From: Micromonospora sp. NBC_01813
Lineage (GTDB): Bacteria; Actinomycetota; Actinomycetes; Mycobacteriales; Micromonosporaceae
Direction: 5' to 3'
NCBI RefSeq assembly: GCF_035917335.1
Contig: NZ_CP109067.1
Span: 1,242,501 to 1,306,500 of the forward strand
Length of the DNA stretch: 64,000 nt
Made by a program: the position numbers and the translations under genes. The first letter of the stretch is position 1; each line of letters opens with the position of its first letter. The notes beneath the pieces were generated by a model. It ran no database searches, had not been told where the DNA came from, and saw nothing but the letters and a program-made list of their open reading frames with translations. Positions 42,321 to 52,088 of the stretch are shown here, one piece after another.

Positions 42321-43026
42321 CGCCCGACCCGCCAGCCCCGGCCCGGCCACCCCGCCCAGCCGAGCCAGCCTGCCCGGCCGGGCCAGCCGACGCGTCACGA
42401 CGCAACGACCACAGCGGCGGCCCGGCGGGGGACAGGTGCCGGGGACCGGGCGTCCGCCAACCTCGCCGTACCAGCAGATCCCGCACGTACTCCTCATCGG
42501 TGACCGCATGACCGGCGAGCCCGGCGGCGTCGAGACGACCGTGATGGTCGGCGAGCAGCGCGGTCGCGATCCGCTTGCGCCGCAACCACGGCGCCGCCGC
42601 CATACACACCAGCTCATGCCCGAGCGTCTGGCCCGGCCCGAACACCTGATCATCCGGCCCGGCGGGCAGCCGCAACGCCGCCGCCCGATGCTCGTCGCGC
42701 GCCGCCCACAGGTGGGCGAACCGCCGCCGGTAGATGCCGACCGCGCCGAGATACTCCCGCTCGTGGGCGGTCACCGTCGACAACATCATCGGGTACGGCT
42801 GCCAGATGGCGACCCCTTCCCGGTTGCCGGCCACCCGCACGATCCCGTGCGCCAACCCCTGCTCCAACTCGACCTCGAACGTGCGCAGGAACGTCGGGTA
42901 ACGGTTCTCGACGTTGGCGACCAGCCAGGCCGCCACCGGGTTCAGCACGAACGCCTCGGCGAGCAGCGCCGACAGTTCGCCGATGTCGGCGGCGGTCCCC
43001 GCCCGTACGGTCATCTCGGATTCCAC
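42292..43026 (-). CDS. GNAT-family acetyltransferase
   Basis: 244 residues from GTG at 43026 (VESEMTVRAGTAADI), with GGAGG about 6 bases upstream. ATG at 43014 is an alternative. The N-terminal half has VRAGTAADIGELSALLAEAF typical of GNAT strand 1-helix 1. The acetyl-CoA region is degenerate around LVCMAAAPWLRRKRIATALL, where RRKRIATAL matches the Q/RxxGxG/A loop. The C-terminal ~40 residues are an Ala/Gly-rich low-complexity tail. It should N-acetylate a small molecule or protein, unknown which. Only two bases separate it from the gene at 43029, so it is the last gene of a three-gene minus-strand operon. Confidence 0.75.
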   Translation of the reverse strand: MESEMTVRAGTAADIGELSALLAEAFVLNPVAAWLVANVENRYPTFLRTFEVELEQGLAHGIVRVAGNREGVAIWQPYPMMLSTVTAHEREYLGAVGIYRRRFAHLWAARDEHRAAALRLPAGPDDQVFGPGQTLGHELVCMAAAPWLRRKRIATALLADHHGRLDAAGLAGHAVTDEEYVRDLLVRRGWRTPGPRHLSPAGPPLWSLRRDASAGPAGQAGSAGRGGRAGAGGSGATAAAGPGR

Positions 43027-43028
43027 GG

Positions 43029-43313
43029 TCACCCTCCAAAACGGTTGATTGCGGTGGCGGCCCGCGCCCAGGCCAGAAACCGGACGTACGCCATCACCGG
43101 CGTCAGCCCCGGCAGGTCGCGCGCGGCGTCGTCGGACCGCACGGCCAGATAGATGCACAAACCAATCCGGTCGTACGCGGCGACCAGCTGCTCCTTCGCC
43201 GCACAGCACGGCCACGGATCCCGGCACACCCGGCACTGCCACGACGGCCGCGCCGCCAGGTGCTCGACGCTCACCGCCCGGTATCCAACGTCACGAACTG
43301 TCGGGAACCGCAT
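43029..43313 (-). CDS. Small cysteine-motif protein of the regulator-associated type
   Basis: 94 residues from MRFPTVRDVGYRAVSV. The core motif SWQCRVCRDPWPCCAAKEQL, then IGLCIYLAVRSDDAARDLPG, is seen in many small proteins encoded beside XRE/DUF397 regulators in Micromonospora relatives; some databases call them flavin reductase-like without evidence. CxxC plus PWPC may bind a metal. The start overlaps the upstream zinc-ribbon gene by 43 bases. Confidence 0.6.
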   Translation of the reverse strand: MRFPTVRDVGYRAVSVEHLAARPSWQCRVCRDPWPCCAAKEQLVAAYDRIGLCIYLAVRSDDAARDLPGLTPVMAYVRFLAWARAATAINRFGG

Positions 43314-43435
43314 CCCGGGCAGCACAGCGTCTGCCCGCACTTCGGGCACCAACGCCGCCGCAGCCGACACAGCAACAGACCCGGCGGAATGCCCAACACA
43401 AAACCGACGACAATGTACGCGAGCGCGGTCAACAT
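43271..43435 (-). CDS. Small membrane protein with zinc-ribbon-like cysteines
   Basis: 54 residues from MLTALAYIVVGFVLGIPPG. One hydrophobic helix fills the first ~22 residues. The second half has RRWCPKCGQTLCCPGCGSRQ, with two CxxC pairs, a compact zinc ribbon facing the cytoplasm. It begins a minus-strand operon with the genes at 43029 and 42292. The start may also be at 43462, nine codons earlier. Function unknown. Confidence 0.5.
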   Translation of the reverse strand: MLTALAYIVVGFVLGIPPGLLLCRLRRRWCPKCGQTLCCPGCGSRQFVTLDTGR

Positions 43436-43742
43436 GACGATTTCCTCCCGAGCGAAGATCAATTAATCGGGCGGGTGGGAACGCGTCGGTGCTGGCCCCG
43501 CCGCAGCCGATACGGGGGGTCACGACTGCGGCGGGAGACTATGGACAGCACCGGCATGAGTTATCTAACGTGGACGCCATGCAGAAGACAAGGAGTGTTG
43601 CGCCGCTATCGCCATGGGCAGCGTCTGGTGAGAGTCAATCAATTCAGTGCCGGGTGTCATCACGATTATGAAGGCGCTCGTCAGTTGATTGTCCACCACC
43701 TGGTGACTACACTCACCACAGAGGATGAAGGGGGCGAGCGAC

Positions 43743-44678
43743 TTGTCCGGCTCGATCGGCACAACCCTGCTCCGCCGACACATCGGCCGCTGGTTCACCG
43801 TCTTACGGGAGTCCGCCGGCATCAGCCAGGACGCCGCGGCTCGCGAGCTGCAACGCGGCTCCTCGACCATCTGGCGCATCGAGGCCGGCGACGAGCGGAT
43901 CCGCTTCCGCGACGTCGACGTCCACGCCATGTGCACCCTCTACGCGGTCTCCCCGGAGACCCGCGCCCGCCTGCTCAACCTCACCAAGGAGACCCGCGAG
44001 GCGCCCAAGCGCGCCTGGTGGCACGACTACACCGAGTCCGCCCTGCCCGCCTGGTTCGGCCTCTACGTATCCCTCGAAGACAGCGCAGACACGATTCGCC
44101 ACTTCGTTGCAGAATCAGTGCCTGGGCTCCTGCAGACTCGGGACTATGCAGAAGCGGTAACGCGGCTACCTGCAGGTCTGCTCACCGAGGAGGAGGTCAA
44201 GCGGCGGGTCAGCGTCCGGCTCGAACGGCAGGCGCTACTTAGCGCACCTCGGCCGCCTCACCTGCGTACGATCATCAACGAAGCTGTTCTGCATCGTCTC
44301 GTTGGTGGTCCCGAGGTCATGGCCGCTCAGCTCAGTCACATTCTTGATGTCACGAAGCGGCACAGCGTCTCCGTGCGGATCCTGCCGTACTCGGCCGGCG
44401 AGCACGCGGGAATGACCTCCACCTTTACTCTGCTCAGCTTCCCGAACGCACCGCTGAGCTCGGACCCGGTTGAACCACCTTTGGCCTACGTGGACACTCT
44501 GACCGGTGCTCTCTACCTCAACAAGGCGGAGGAGATCAGGGCATACGACTTGGTCTGGAGCGACCTTGACGACCGAGCCCTCGACGAAGCCTCGTCGAGG
44601 GAGATGATCAGTAACGCATTGGAGGCACTTTCCAGTGGTCGATCTGACCAACGCCACCTGGCGCAAGAGCAGCCGTAG
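43743..44678 (+). CDS. XRE-family regulator with DUF5753 domain
   Basis: 311 residues from a TTG at 43743 (LSGSIGTTLLRRHIG), preceded by AAGGGGG; an in-frame ATG six codons earlier has no ribosome site. The helix-turn-helix is ISQDAAARELQRGSSTIWRI (about 26-45). The DUF5753 part follows with YVSLEDSADTIRHFVAESVP, GLLQTRDYAEAV, LERQALLSAPRPPHLRTIIN and VSVRILPYSAGEHAGMTSTF. In streptomycete relatives such proteins pair with a DUF397 protein (the BldB/WhiJ-like module) to control development or metabolism. A DUF397 gene overlaps its 3' end by 44 bases. Confidence 0.9.
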   Translation: MSGSIGTTLLRRHIGRWFTVLRESAGISQDAAARELQRGSSTIWRIEAGDERIRFRDVDVHAMCTLYAVSPETRARLLNLTKETREAPKRAWWHDYTESALPAWFGLYVSLEDSADTIRHFVAESVPGLLQTRDYAEAVTRLPAGLLTEEEVKRRVSVRLERQALLSAPRPPHLRTIINEAVLHRLVGGPEVMAAQLSHILDVTKRHSVSVRILPYSAGEHAGMTSTFTLLSFPNAPLSSDPVEPPLAYVDTLTGALYLNKAEEIRAYDLVWSDLDDRALDEASSREMISNALEALSSGRSDQRHLAQEQP

Positions 44679-44835
44679 CGGCAACGCTGGGGCCTGTGTA
44701 GAAGTATCGACGAACCTGCCTGCCGTCGTCGCCGTACGGGACAGCAAGGACACGACCGGCCCGGTCCTCACCTTCGCCCCCGCCCAGTGGGCCACCTTCA
44801 CCGCCCACCTGCCGACGGATGGCGGCGCCCGCTGA
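44635..44835 (+). CDS. DUF397 protein, partner of the XRE regulator
   Basis: 66 residues from a GTG inside the end of the regulator gene. The family motif is clear: ATWRKSSRSGNAGACVEV, then VVAVRDSKDTTGPVLTFAPA and QWATFTAHL. DUF397 proteins act with XRE/DUF5753 regulators as antagonist or partner. The deep overlap (44 bases) suggests fixed stoichiometry by coupled translation. Confidence 0.92.
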   Translation: MVDLTNATWRKSSRSGNAGACVEVSTNLPAVVAVRDSKDTTGPVLTFAPAQWATFTAHLPTDGGAR

Positions 44836-44893
44836 CTCTTGGTGTGCTGGGTGGCCAGGCTCGGCCACCCAGCGGCGATTTGAGGCCAGAAGT

Positions 44894-45028
44894 TGATCTA
44901 GGAACCCTCGGCGATCACGCTCCAAGCGTGAGGTTCCGAACCGCCAAATTGCTAGAATTGGGACATTAACGGCTCGTGATCGGCGCACTATCTGTCGATG
45001 AAGGTGAATGTTGCCAGCTCGCGAGCGG
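44894..45028 (+). promoter_or_regulatory. CRISPR leader of array 1
   Basis: This AT-richer stretch before the first repeat shares three blocks with the leader of array 2 at nearly the same spacing: TGATCTAGGAACC (44894), GAGGTTCCGAACC (44930-44942) and AGCTCGCGAGC ending at 45026. The last contains a perfect palindrome, GCTCGCGAGC, two bases from the first repeat. The first two blocks form a GGAACC/GGTTCC inverted repeat. It should hold the array promoter and the signals for spacer integration. Confidence 0.75.
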
Positions 45029-47962
45029 GCTGCGCCGGGTCTCCGGACCCGGCGAGGATCGCAACGCGTTGGAGCCTGCGCACCGCCCTGCCGAGCCGGC
45101 TGTAGCTGCGCCGGGTCTCCGGACCCGGCGAGGATCGCAACGGCGATGCGATCGCTGATCTCCGTGATGCGCGCCTGGCTGCGCCGGGTCTCCGGACCCG
45201 GCGAGGATCGCAACAGCATCCCCATCGGCGACCTGGACGTGTCGCTCAACAGGCTGCGCCGGGTCTCCGGACCCGGCGAGGATCGCAACAGCAGGTCCCA
45301 TTCGGCGGTCATCGAGTCGATGACGAGGGCTGCGCCGGGTCTCCGGACCCGGCGAGGATCGCAACAGCCGTGCCGGGGTGAGGGTCGTGTCAGCGAACTG
45401 GGCTGCGCCGGGTCTCCGGACCCGGCGAGGATCGCAACAACGCGGGTGAGCCGGAGTCGGGCTGGCGGAAGCTGAGCTGCGCTGGGTCTCCGGACCCGGC
45501 GAGGATCGCAACCAGCTCCCGCAGGTAGCGGGTGATCTTGTCGCCGCGGCGCTGCGCCGGGTCTCCGGACCCGGCGAGGATCGCAACCGCCTGCATGCCG
45601 GCCTGCCGGCGGGCCTCCGACGGCTGCGCCGGGTCTCCGGACCCGGCGAGGATCGCAACAACAGCTCGTCGGGCCTGGTAGCTGCGCACGTCGAGGGCTG
45701 CGCCGGGTCTCCGGACCCGGCGAGGATCGCAACGCGGTGACCATCGCTACGCCTCGGATGGCGGCGAGGTAGCGCTGCGCCGGGTCTCCGGACCCGGCGA
45801 GGATCGCAACTTGCCGGACGCGGTGCGGGTCACGTTGACCCACGGCGGCTGCGCCGGGTCTCCGGACCCGGCGAGGATCGCAACTCGGCGTCGTGTCGGC
45901 GGCCGAGGTAGTCGAGCCAGCCGCTGCGCCGGGTCTCCGGACCCGGCGAGGATCGCAACTCGTGCGACGTAGCTGCGACACCGGGGACGCACGGCTGCGC
46001 CGGGTCTCCGGACCCGGCGAGGATCGCAACATCTTCCGGACCGCCGACGGTGCCGCCCTGGAATACGACGCTGCGCCGGGTCTCCGGACCCGGCGAGGAT
46101 CGCAACCCGTGTCTCCGTACCGTCGGCGTCGTCGGAGCCGGGCGCTGCGCCGGGTCTCCGGACCCGGCGAGGATCGCAACCCGTGCGGCTTGGGCGTACG
46201 CGGCCCATGTGCCGCGCTGCTGCGCCGGGTCTCCGGACCCGGCGAGGATCGCAACAGCACCGACGGATCACTGCTGTACATCGGGATCACCTTCGCTGCG
46301 CCGGGTCTCCGGACCCGGCGAGGATCGCAACATCGGCCCGGCCCGCGACCACCACGAGCGGCAGGCTGCTGCGCCGGGTCTCCGGACCCGGCGAGGATCG
46401 CAACTTCTGATCCTGATCGCGCGCGGGCAGGAAGCGGCCAACGCTGCGCCGGGTCTCCGGACCCGGCGAGGATCGCAACGCCCTCGCGATGCACGGTCAA
46501 GGCGCTGCCCGCGCGGAGCTGCGCCGGGTCTCCGGACCCGGCGAGGATCGCAACGGTTGATTCTCGGTCGGCCCTGAGGCTCTATCGTGGGCTGCGCCGG
46601 GTCTCCGGACCCGGCGAGGATCGCAACGCCGACGACGGCGCACAGCCGGCCGCCCGGATCACCTGCTGCGCCGGGTCTCCGGACCCGGCGAGGATCGCAA
46701 CTGGCTGGCCAAGCGCCTCGACCGGAGGGCAATCGACGAGCTGCGCCGGGTCTCCGGACCCGGCGAGGATCGCAACAGCGCCGAGCACCATGGCCAGCGC
46801 CTCGATCAGCTGGCTGCGCCGGGTCTCCGGACCCGGCGAGGATCGCAACGTCGCAGTACGCCAGACACCGGCCGTCGCCCTGGCAGGCTGCGCCGGGTCT
46901 CCGGACCCGGCGAGGATCGCAACTACCCCAACAACCCGCGTTATGCCCCGGCCAACCGGGGCTGCGCCGGGTCTCCGGACCCGGCGAGGATCGCAACCGC
47001 TTCGGGTGGCTCCGGTGGCGGCTCCGCCTCCCCGGGGCTGCGCCGGGTCTCCGGACCCGGCGAGGATCGCAACGTCGAACTCGTCGTCGCTGAGCCGCTT
47101 GCCGACCTCGAGCTGCGCCGGGTCTCCGGACCCGGCGAGGATCGCAACGGCGTCGGTCAGCTCGGCCTCGAACTGGTCGAGTCAGGCTGCGCCGGGTCTC
47201 CGGACCCGGCGAGGATCGCAACCTTGCACCGGTGCCGGCCGAGCGCGGCCATGTCGGTCGCTGCGCCGGGTCTCCGGACCCGGCGAGGATCGCAACCTTA
47301 CCTACGTCCGCAACCAGTCGAACCGACATCACCGCTGCGCCGGGTCTCCGGACCCGGCGAGGATCGCAACGGTCCTGCGTTGGCCGGGATCGTGATGCTG
47401 TTGGGGTGCTGCGCCGGGTCTCCGGACCCGGCGAGGATCGCAACACTGCGACGACTGCGAGCGGCTGCGGTGCGAGGGGCTGCGCCGGGTCTCCGGACCC
47501 GGCGAGGATCGCAACGTCTGCTGATCCCACGCGTACGCGCGGATCTCCGAAAGCTGCGCCGGGTCTCCGGACCCGGCGAGGATCGCAACACCGTTTCGTG
47601 ACGTTGACGACGATAGGAGCGCTGCGGGGGCTGCGCCGGGTCTCCGGACCCGGCAAGGGTCGCAACGGGATGGTCAGCGCGGTCGTCTTGTAGACGTCGA
47701 CGCTGCGCCGGGTCTCCGGACCCGGCGAGGATCGCAACTATCAGCCGTCGGACTGGGCGACCGCGGTGCTGATCGCGCTGCGCCGGGTCTCCGGACCCGG
47801 CGAGGATCGCAACAACGCCGTAGTGATGCGCCAGGGCACGGGCAACACCCGGTGCGCCGGAGTCTCCGGACCCGGCGAGGATCGCAACCGGGGTGCCCAA
47901 TGAGCGGGCTGGGGCGGTCCCTGGTGCTGCGCCGGGTCTCCGGACCCGGCGAGGATCGCAAC
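45029..47962 (+). CRISPR. CRISPR array 1: 40 repeats, 39 spacers (type I-C)
   Basis: A 37-base direct repeat recurs 40 times with 39 unique spacers of 34-40 bases. The repeat is GCTGC, an 8-bp stem GCCGGGTC/GACCCGGC with loop TCCG, then GAGGATCGCAAC. The last 11 bases would form the crRNA 5' handle. Transcription should run on the plus strand from the leader at 44.9 kb. Repeats near the far end are degenerate: the 36th (47630) has two changes near its 3' end and the 39th (47851) has a base change plus an inserted A. The 7th (45476) has one C-to-T change. No spacer duplicates were noticed by eye. The array is 4.3 kb before cas3. Confidence 0.98.
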
Positions 47963-48029
47963 ATCATCGCCGGGATGTCTGTCTGCGGACACCTCAAGGT
48001 GCCGAACGAGGTACGGCGTTGAAAGGCGA

Positions 48030-50516
48030 CTATTCAAGGTCGAACTCGGCGGTGGCGACGTCCTTGTCTAGCCGTAGCAGCCAGGGTGCGCCAGCTTCTT
48101 CGGCCGGCAGCGGATCGGGAGCCGGACCGGTGGACTCCTGCTCTGCCAGGATGATCCGGCAGCGTCGGAGGGCATCCTGTGCTGCGGTCGTGTCGCCGGC
48201 GGCCGCGCTCGCTCGGCTGAGGTTGTGCAGCACCGCAGCAAGGTCGGGGCCGGCGTCGGCTGCCGCGTCCAGGATCGACGCAGCACGGGTCAGCAGGACC
48301 CTTGCCTGTTCCGGCTCGCCCAACGCCTGGCGAACAACTGCGAGGTTGTTGAGGATCACCGCAACGTCCGGGTGCGTCGCGCCGAGGGCCGTCTCGTTGA
48401 TGGTGAGTGACTGTTCCAGCGTCCGGCTCGCCTCCGCCGACTGGCCAAGTTCGTGCAGGATCACGCCGTGGTTGATCAGATCGGCGGCGAGGGCCGGATG
48501 CCCGGTGCCGAGTACTTCCGTGTCGATCTTGACGGCCCGCTCTATGCATCGGCGGGCGGCGGTGAAGTCGCCTGCGTCGGCGTACGTATTGGAAAGGTTG
48601 TTCAGCGAGGTTGCGACGTCGGGATGACGGACGCCGAGGTGCGCCTCCCGGATGTCCACTGCCCGTTCGTGCGCTCGGACCGCAGCTTCGGCGTCGCCGA
48701 CCCGCCGCTCTACGTTGCCGATGTTGTTGAGTGTGGTTGCGCAGGCCGGATGGTCGCTGCCGAGCGTCCGTTCAAAGATCGCCAGAGCTCGGGCGTGGAA
48801 CTCTCGCGCCCGTCCCAGGGAGCCGATGCCCCGGAGCACCGTTCCAGCGGCGTTGAGGGTGACCGCCACCCTTGGATGGTCCTGCCCCCGGCTCGCTTCC
48901 TCAAGCTGGATTGCCTCTTCGAGCGCGGCGAGGGAGTCGAGAAGCCGGCCACTTGCCCGCAGAACAGTGCCGATCCGCACCAGGATCTCCGGCAGGTCCG
49001 GGGTGGTGAAGTCGTGTGGTCGGCGCAGGATGTCGGCTGCGGCGCGCAGCACACCGAGCGCCTGCTCGTACTGGCCCTGAATCCGAAGATACTCGCCGAT
49101 CCGCGCGTACACCGAGGCCACCTTCTGCAGCGTGACGTTCTGCTCGGTGGCGTGCCTGGCTGCGGCAAGCGCATGCGGCATGACGATGTCGCAGGCCGGC
49201 CAGTTGTCAGTGGCCGCCACGTCGAGTGGCAGAGCCTGCGCGGCGTAGGTGACGGCGGTGCCCGCGCAGCGCCGACGTTCAGCCGGGGACAGCGACTGCC
49301 GGGCCAACGTCTGCACCAGCCGGTGCACCGTGAGACCGTCCGGGCTCGCCTGCAGCAGCGAGTACCGGCTGAGGATGCTGACCGCTTGGTTGTAGACGAT
49401 CCGGTCATCGTGCAGGGGACGAAGTCGGCGCGGGTGGTCCGGCGACCACGACCGCAGCATGGTGTGCGGGATGCCCTCCGGGTTGAGGAAGGCGCAGAGA
49501 TTCAGCAGCTCCTGCGCGATCGGCAACTCCTTGCGGATCGTCGCCACCGACGCCAACCAGGTGGACGCCACGGTGCGCGGATAGTTGGACAGCGAACCGA
49601 GCGCCAGCACGTCAGCGGTGCGCGAGCGCAGCAGGTCAAGATAGTCGCGCAGCGAGGTCGATGTCTCCTGCATGTACGACGACGCCTGGTCGAGGGCAAG
49701 CGGCAGATCCCCGAGGAACGCGGCGAGAGCGTCCGCGTCGTTGTGCTGGCCCGGCGGCGGTGCGAGAAAGCTGACGGACTCCGACCGCTTCCACGGCGGC
49801 ACGATGAGGGTAGTGGCGTTGCGCCAGTGCTGATTCCTCGTGGTCACCAGGACATGCCCGGAACGCCGCTGCGGTAGGTAGTCGTCGACCAGATCCTCGG
49901 CCTCGGCGTTGTCGAAGACCAACAGCCAATTGTCGCGTTCCTCCAGCCAGCGTCGGATCACTTCGGTCTGCTGGGGTTGCGGACTCTCGGAGTCGACCGG
50001 CACCCCATGCGCGGCGGCGAGCCCGAGGTAGTCGTCGTCGAGTGCGACCCGGTCCTCAGCCCGGAGCCACCAGACGACCGCGTGCTCGGACCGGAAGCGC
50101 TCCACATAGGCGAGCGCAAGCTGTGTCTTGCCGACCCCGCCAAGACCGGCCAGCGCCAACCGCCGTTGGCCGCGGAGGGCGGCGTGAGCCTCGGCGAGCA
50201 ACGCCTCACGGCCGGTGAACCGGGGCGTCAGTTTGGGCCGCGGAGTGTTGGCGGGAAGCGGTACGCGGTCGGTCGACATCGACATCTCCTCCGACGAGAC
50301 TTCACGAGTCGTCACGAACACCGACGCAACCAGGAGCGCAAGCCCCAGGCCGGCGAGCAGCAACTGCCGTACCGTCGAATCGACAACCGGAATCCGGACG
50401 CCGAGCAACTCCACCCCGCCGGCGACGATCGCCGCGACCACGCAGGCGACACCGGCCGCCGACAGACGTGGATCGAGCCGCTGCCCAGACCGGATGGCCG
50501 ACCGGCGCACCCTCAC
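48030..50516 (-). CDS. STAND-type NTPase (NB-ARC-like) with TPR repeats and N-terminal membrane segments
   Basis: About 828 residues. The start is uncertain: GTG at 50516 follows the upstream stop by 25 bases with GGGCAGGG before it, and a nearby GTG at 50510 is possible. Two hydrophobic segments lie at about 20-40 and 50-68. The NTPase has P-loop AGLGGVGKTQLALAYVERF at about 120, Walker B NWLLVFDNAEAEDL and GDLPLALDQASSYM. The C-terminal ~400 residues are tetratricopeptide repeats of the TPR_10/12 type (HPACATTLNNIGNVERRVGD, HPDVATSLNNLSNTYADAGD). STAND proteins act as ligand-triggered switches; some are phage sensors, others are developmental regulators. Position between the array and cas genes hints at immunity but does not prove it. 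Confidence 0.8.
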   Translation of the reverse strand: MRVRRSAIRSGQRLDPRLSAAGVACVVAAIVAGGVELLGVRIPVVDSTVRQLLLAGLGLALLVASVFVTTREVSSEEMSMSTDRVPLPANTPRPKLTPRFTGREALLAEAHAALRGQRRLALAGLGGVGKTQLALAYVERFRSEHAVVWWLRAEDRVALDDDYLGLAAAHGVPVDSESPQPQQTEVIRRWLEERDNWLLVFDNAEAEDLVDDYLPQRRSGHVLVTTRNQHWRNATTLIVPPWKRSESVSFLAPPPGQHNDADALAAFLGDLPLALDQASSYMQETSTSLRDYLDLLRSRTADVLALGSLSNYPRTVASTWLASVATIRKELPIAQELLNLCAFLNPEGIPHTMLRSWSPDHPRRLRPLHDDRIVYNQAVSILSRYSLLQASPDGLTVHRLVQTLARQSLSPAERRRCAGTAVTYAAQALPLDVAATDNWPACDIVMPHALAAARHATEQNVTLQKVASVYARIGEYLRIQGQYEQALGVLRAAADILRRPHDFTTPDLPEILVRIGTVLRASGRLLDSLAALEEAIQLEEASRGQDHPRVAVTLNAAGTVLRGIGSLGRAREFHARALAIFERTLGSDHPACATTLNNIGNVERRVGDAEAAVRAHERAVDIREAHLGVRHPDVATSLNNLSNTYADAGDFTAARRCIERAVKIDTEVLGTGHPALAADLINHGVILHELGQSAEASRTLEQSLTINETALGATHPDVAVILNNLAVVRQALGEPEQARVLLTRAASILDAAADAGPDLAAVLHNLSRASAAAGDTTAAQDALRRCRIILAEQESTGPAPDPLPAEEAGAPWLLRLDKDVATAEFDLE

Positions 50517-50541
50517 TGCCCTGCCCACCCGAGGCGGCCGT

Positions 50542-51453
50542 TCACCGGCCGGCGTCGCCGTTGGCTTCCGCTGCTCTTGCCTCAAGCAGCGCGACGACCT
50601 CATCGAGCCGGTCGACCTCGTTGAGCGCCGCGTGTCGGGCCCGCGTCGCGGTGACCAGACCAAACTGAAGGTACGCCGGCAGCAGTCCGGGAGCACGGTC
50701 GCGCAACGCCCGTACGTGCGCGTCGATCGTGCCGGTGTCGGCACGGCGCACCGGCCCGGTCAGCGCCTGGTCGCCGTGTCGCAGTGCGTTCTCCAGCGAG
50801 GTGCGCACCAGCGGGGCGAGGACGAATCCTGGATCCGGCACGCCAGCCGCGCCTAATGCGTCCATGGAGGCGGCCAGCAGGGTGATCAGGTTGTTCGCGC
50901 CGAGGACCAGCGCGGCGTGGTAAAGAGTGCGGTCCTCATCGGCGATCCACACGGGAACACCAGACAGGTCACGGACCAGTTCCTCGGCGAGTGGCCGGTC
51001 GTCCGGCCGGGCAGTGATCGCGTACGCCAGACCGGTGAGATTGTCGGCGTCGTTAGCCAGACCGGGAAAGGTCATCGCCGGATGGATGGCGAGTGGCACG
51101 GCGCCCACGTCGGTCGCTGGTGCGAGGACCGCCAGCCCGCACGCCCCGCTCACGTGCATCACGATCTGTCCAGGCTGGAGGTGCCCGCTCTCGGCTAACT
51201 TCCTGGCGACCGGACCGATGGCGTCGTCGGTGACCGAGAGCAGGATGATGCCGGCACTCTTGGCGATCGTCGGCAGGTCGACCAGCGGGATGTCCGGCAG
51301 GATGTCGGCTGCTCGCTGTCTCGACGCGTCCGACCGGGCGGTGATCCCTACCAGGTCGTAGCCGGCACGGACCAGCGCCAGCCCGAGAGCGGTGCCGACC
51401 CGACCTGCACCGATGACACCGACCGGCCGGTCCTTCATCGTCGGCACTCGCAT
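50542..51453 (-). CDS. Rossmann-fold/DUF2520 protein
   Basis: 303 residues from ATG at 51453, with AGCGAGGG upstream; TTG at 51471 and ATG at 51438 are alternatives. The N-terminal NAD(P)-binding fold has PVGVIGAGRVGTALGLALVR and IILLSVTDDAIGPVARKLAE. The DUF2520 C-terminal half has MTFPGLANDADNLTGLAYAI, HAALVLGANNLITLLAASMD and LRDRAPGLLPAYLQFG. This family resembles 6-phosphogluconate-dehydrogenase-fold reductases and in actinobacteria often precedes pantothenate genes, which are not present here. The STAND gene follows after 25 bases on the same strand. Confidence 0.85.
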   Translation of the reverse strand: MRVPTMKDRPVGVIGAGRVGTALGLALVRAGYDLVGITARSDASRQRAADILPDIPLVDLPTIAKSAGIILLSVTDDAIGPVARKLAESGHLQPGQIVMHVSGACGLAVLAPATDVGAVPLAIHPAMTFPGLANDADNLTGLAYAITARPDDRPLAEELVRDLSGVPVWIADEDRTLYHAALVLGANNLITLLAASMDALGAAGVPDPGFVLAPLVRTSLENALRHGDQALTGPVRRADTGTIDAHVRALRDRAPGLLPAYLQFGLVTATRARHAALNEVDRLDEVVALLEARAAEANGDAGR

Positions 51454-51636
51454 CCCTCGCTTCGACCGCAATCATGATCGGCAGCGGGTAGCCCCCGAAT
51501 GACTTTCGGCAACCGTACCGGACATGGGTGCGGTACGTAAGCGACCGCGCGTCGTGTGGGTGCCCGGAACTCATGCCGACCATCCGGCGGGTGGCGGTGT
51601 GGAACGACGAGGGGCCGTTCCGCACCGCCGAACTGC

Positions 51637-51840
51637 CTATGGCCGCAAGATCCGGTACAGCAATCCGACAGCGATCATGAACGCCATGATGCCGCTCGGT
51701 GTCCCCTCGGATTGCCTGACGAACAACCCGATCAGCGCGCTTGCGCCCAGAATCACGGCCCACCTCACGGGCAGCCTCGGATCTGGCCGGGGTTGGGGGC
51801 CATCCGTTGACGAATCAGCAGGTCGCTGTCGTAAGCTCAT
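51637..51840 (-). CDS. Small two-helix membrane protein
   Basis: 67 residues from ATG at 51840, with AAAGGAGG seven bases upstream, an excellent ribosome site. After a polar N-terminus (MSLRQRPADSSTDGPQPRPD) come two hydrophobic segments, VRWAVILGASALIGLFVRQ and SGIMAFMIAVGLLYRILRP. No family recognised. It is divergent from cas3, with about 460 bases between starts. Confidence 0.65.
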   Translation of the reverse strand: MSLRQRPADSSTDGPQPRPDPRLPVRWAVILGASALIGLFVRQSEGTPSGIMAFMIAVGLLYRILRP

Positions 51841-52088
51841 GCGAGCCTCCTTTGCTTGATCAAGACGTGGCAGGGGCTGGCCCGGCGGTCCGCTGTTGCA
51901 GCAGCGGGCCGCCCAGAAGTAGGCAGGCAGCCGGGCCGTCCGGCAGGGAATCGACGCGTCGATCCTCTGGGGACTCGATGAGAGTACGGGCGGCGGTCGT
52001 TGCTTCGCAAGCCATCCCATTGCGCTGAAGTTGACGACAGGTGGGTGTGCGGGCCACCATAGTGGTGTGTCGTCGGCTGACCTGCGTG

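Noticed and set aside
44608-48037. Long open frames on both strands across CRISPR array 1, with repeated GSGDPAQ- or GLRTRRGSQ-like peptides
   Set aside because: These are translations of the 37-base repeat, which has no stop codon in several frames; there are no ribosome sites and the spacers interrupt any protein logic.
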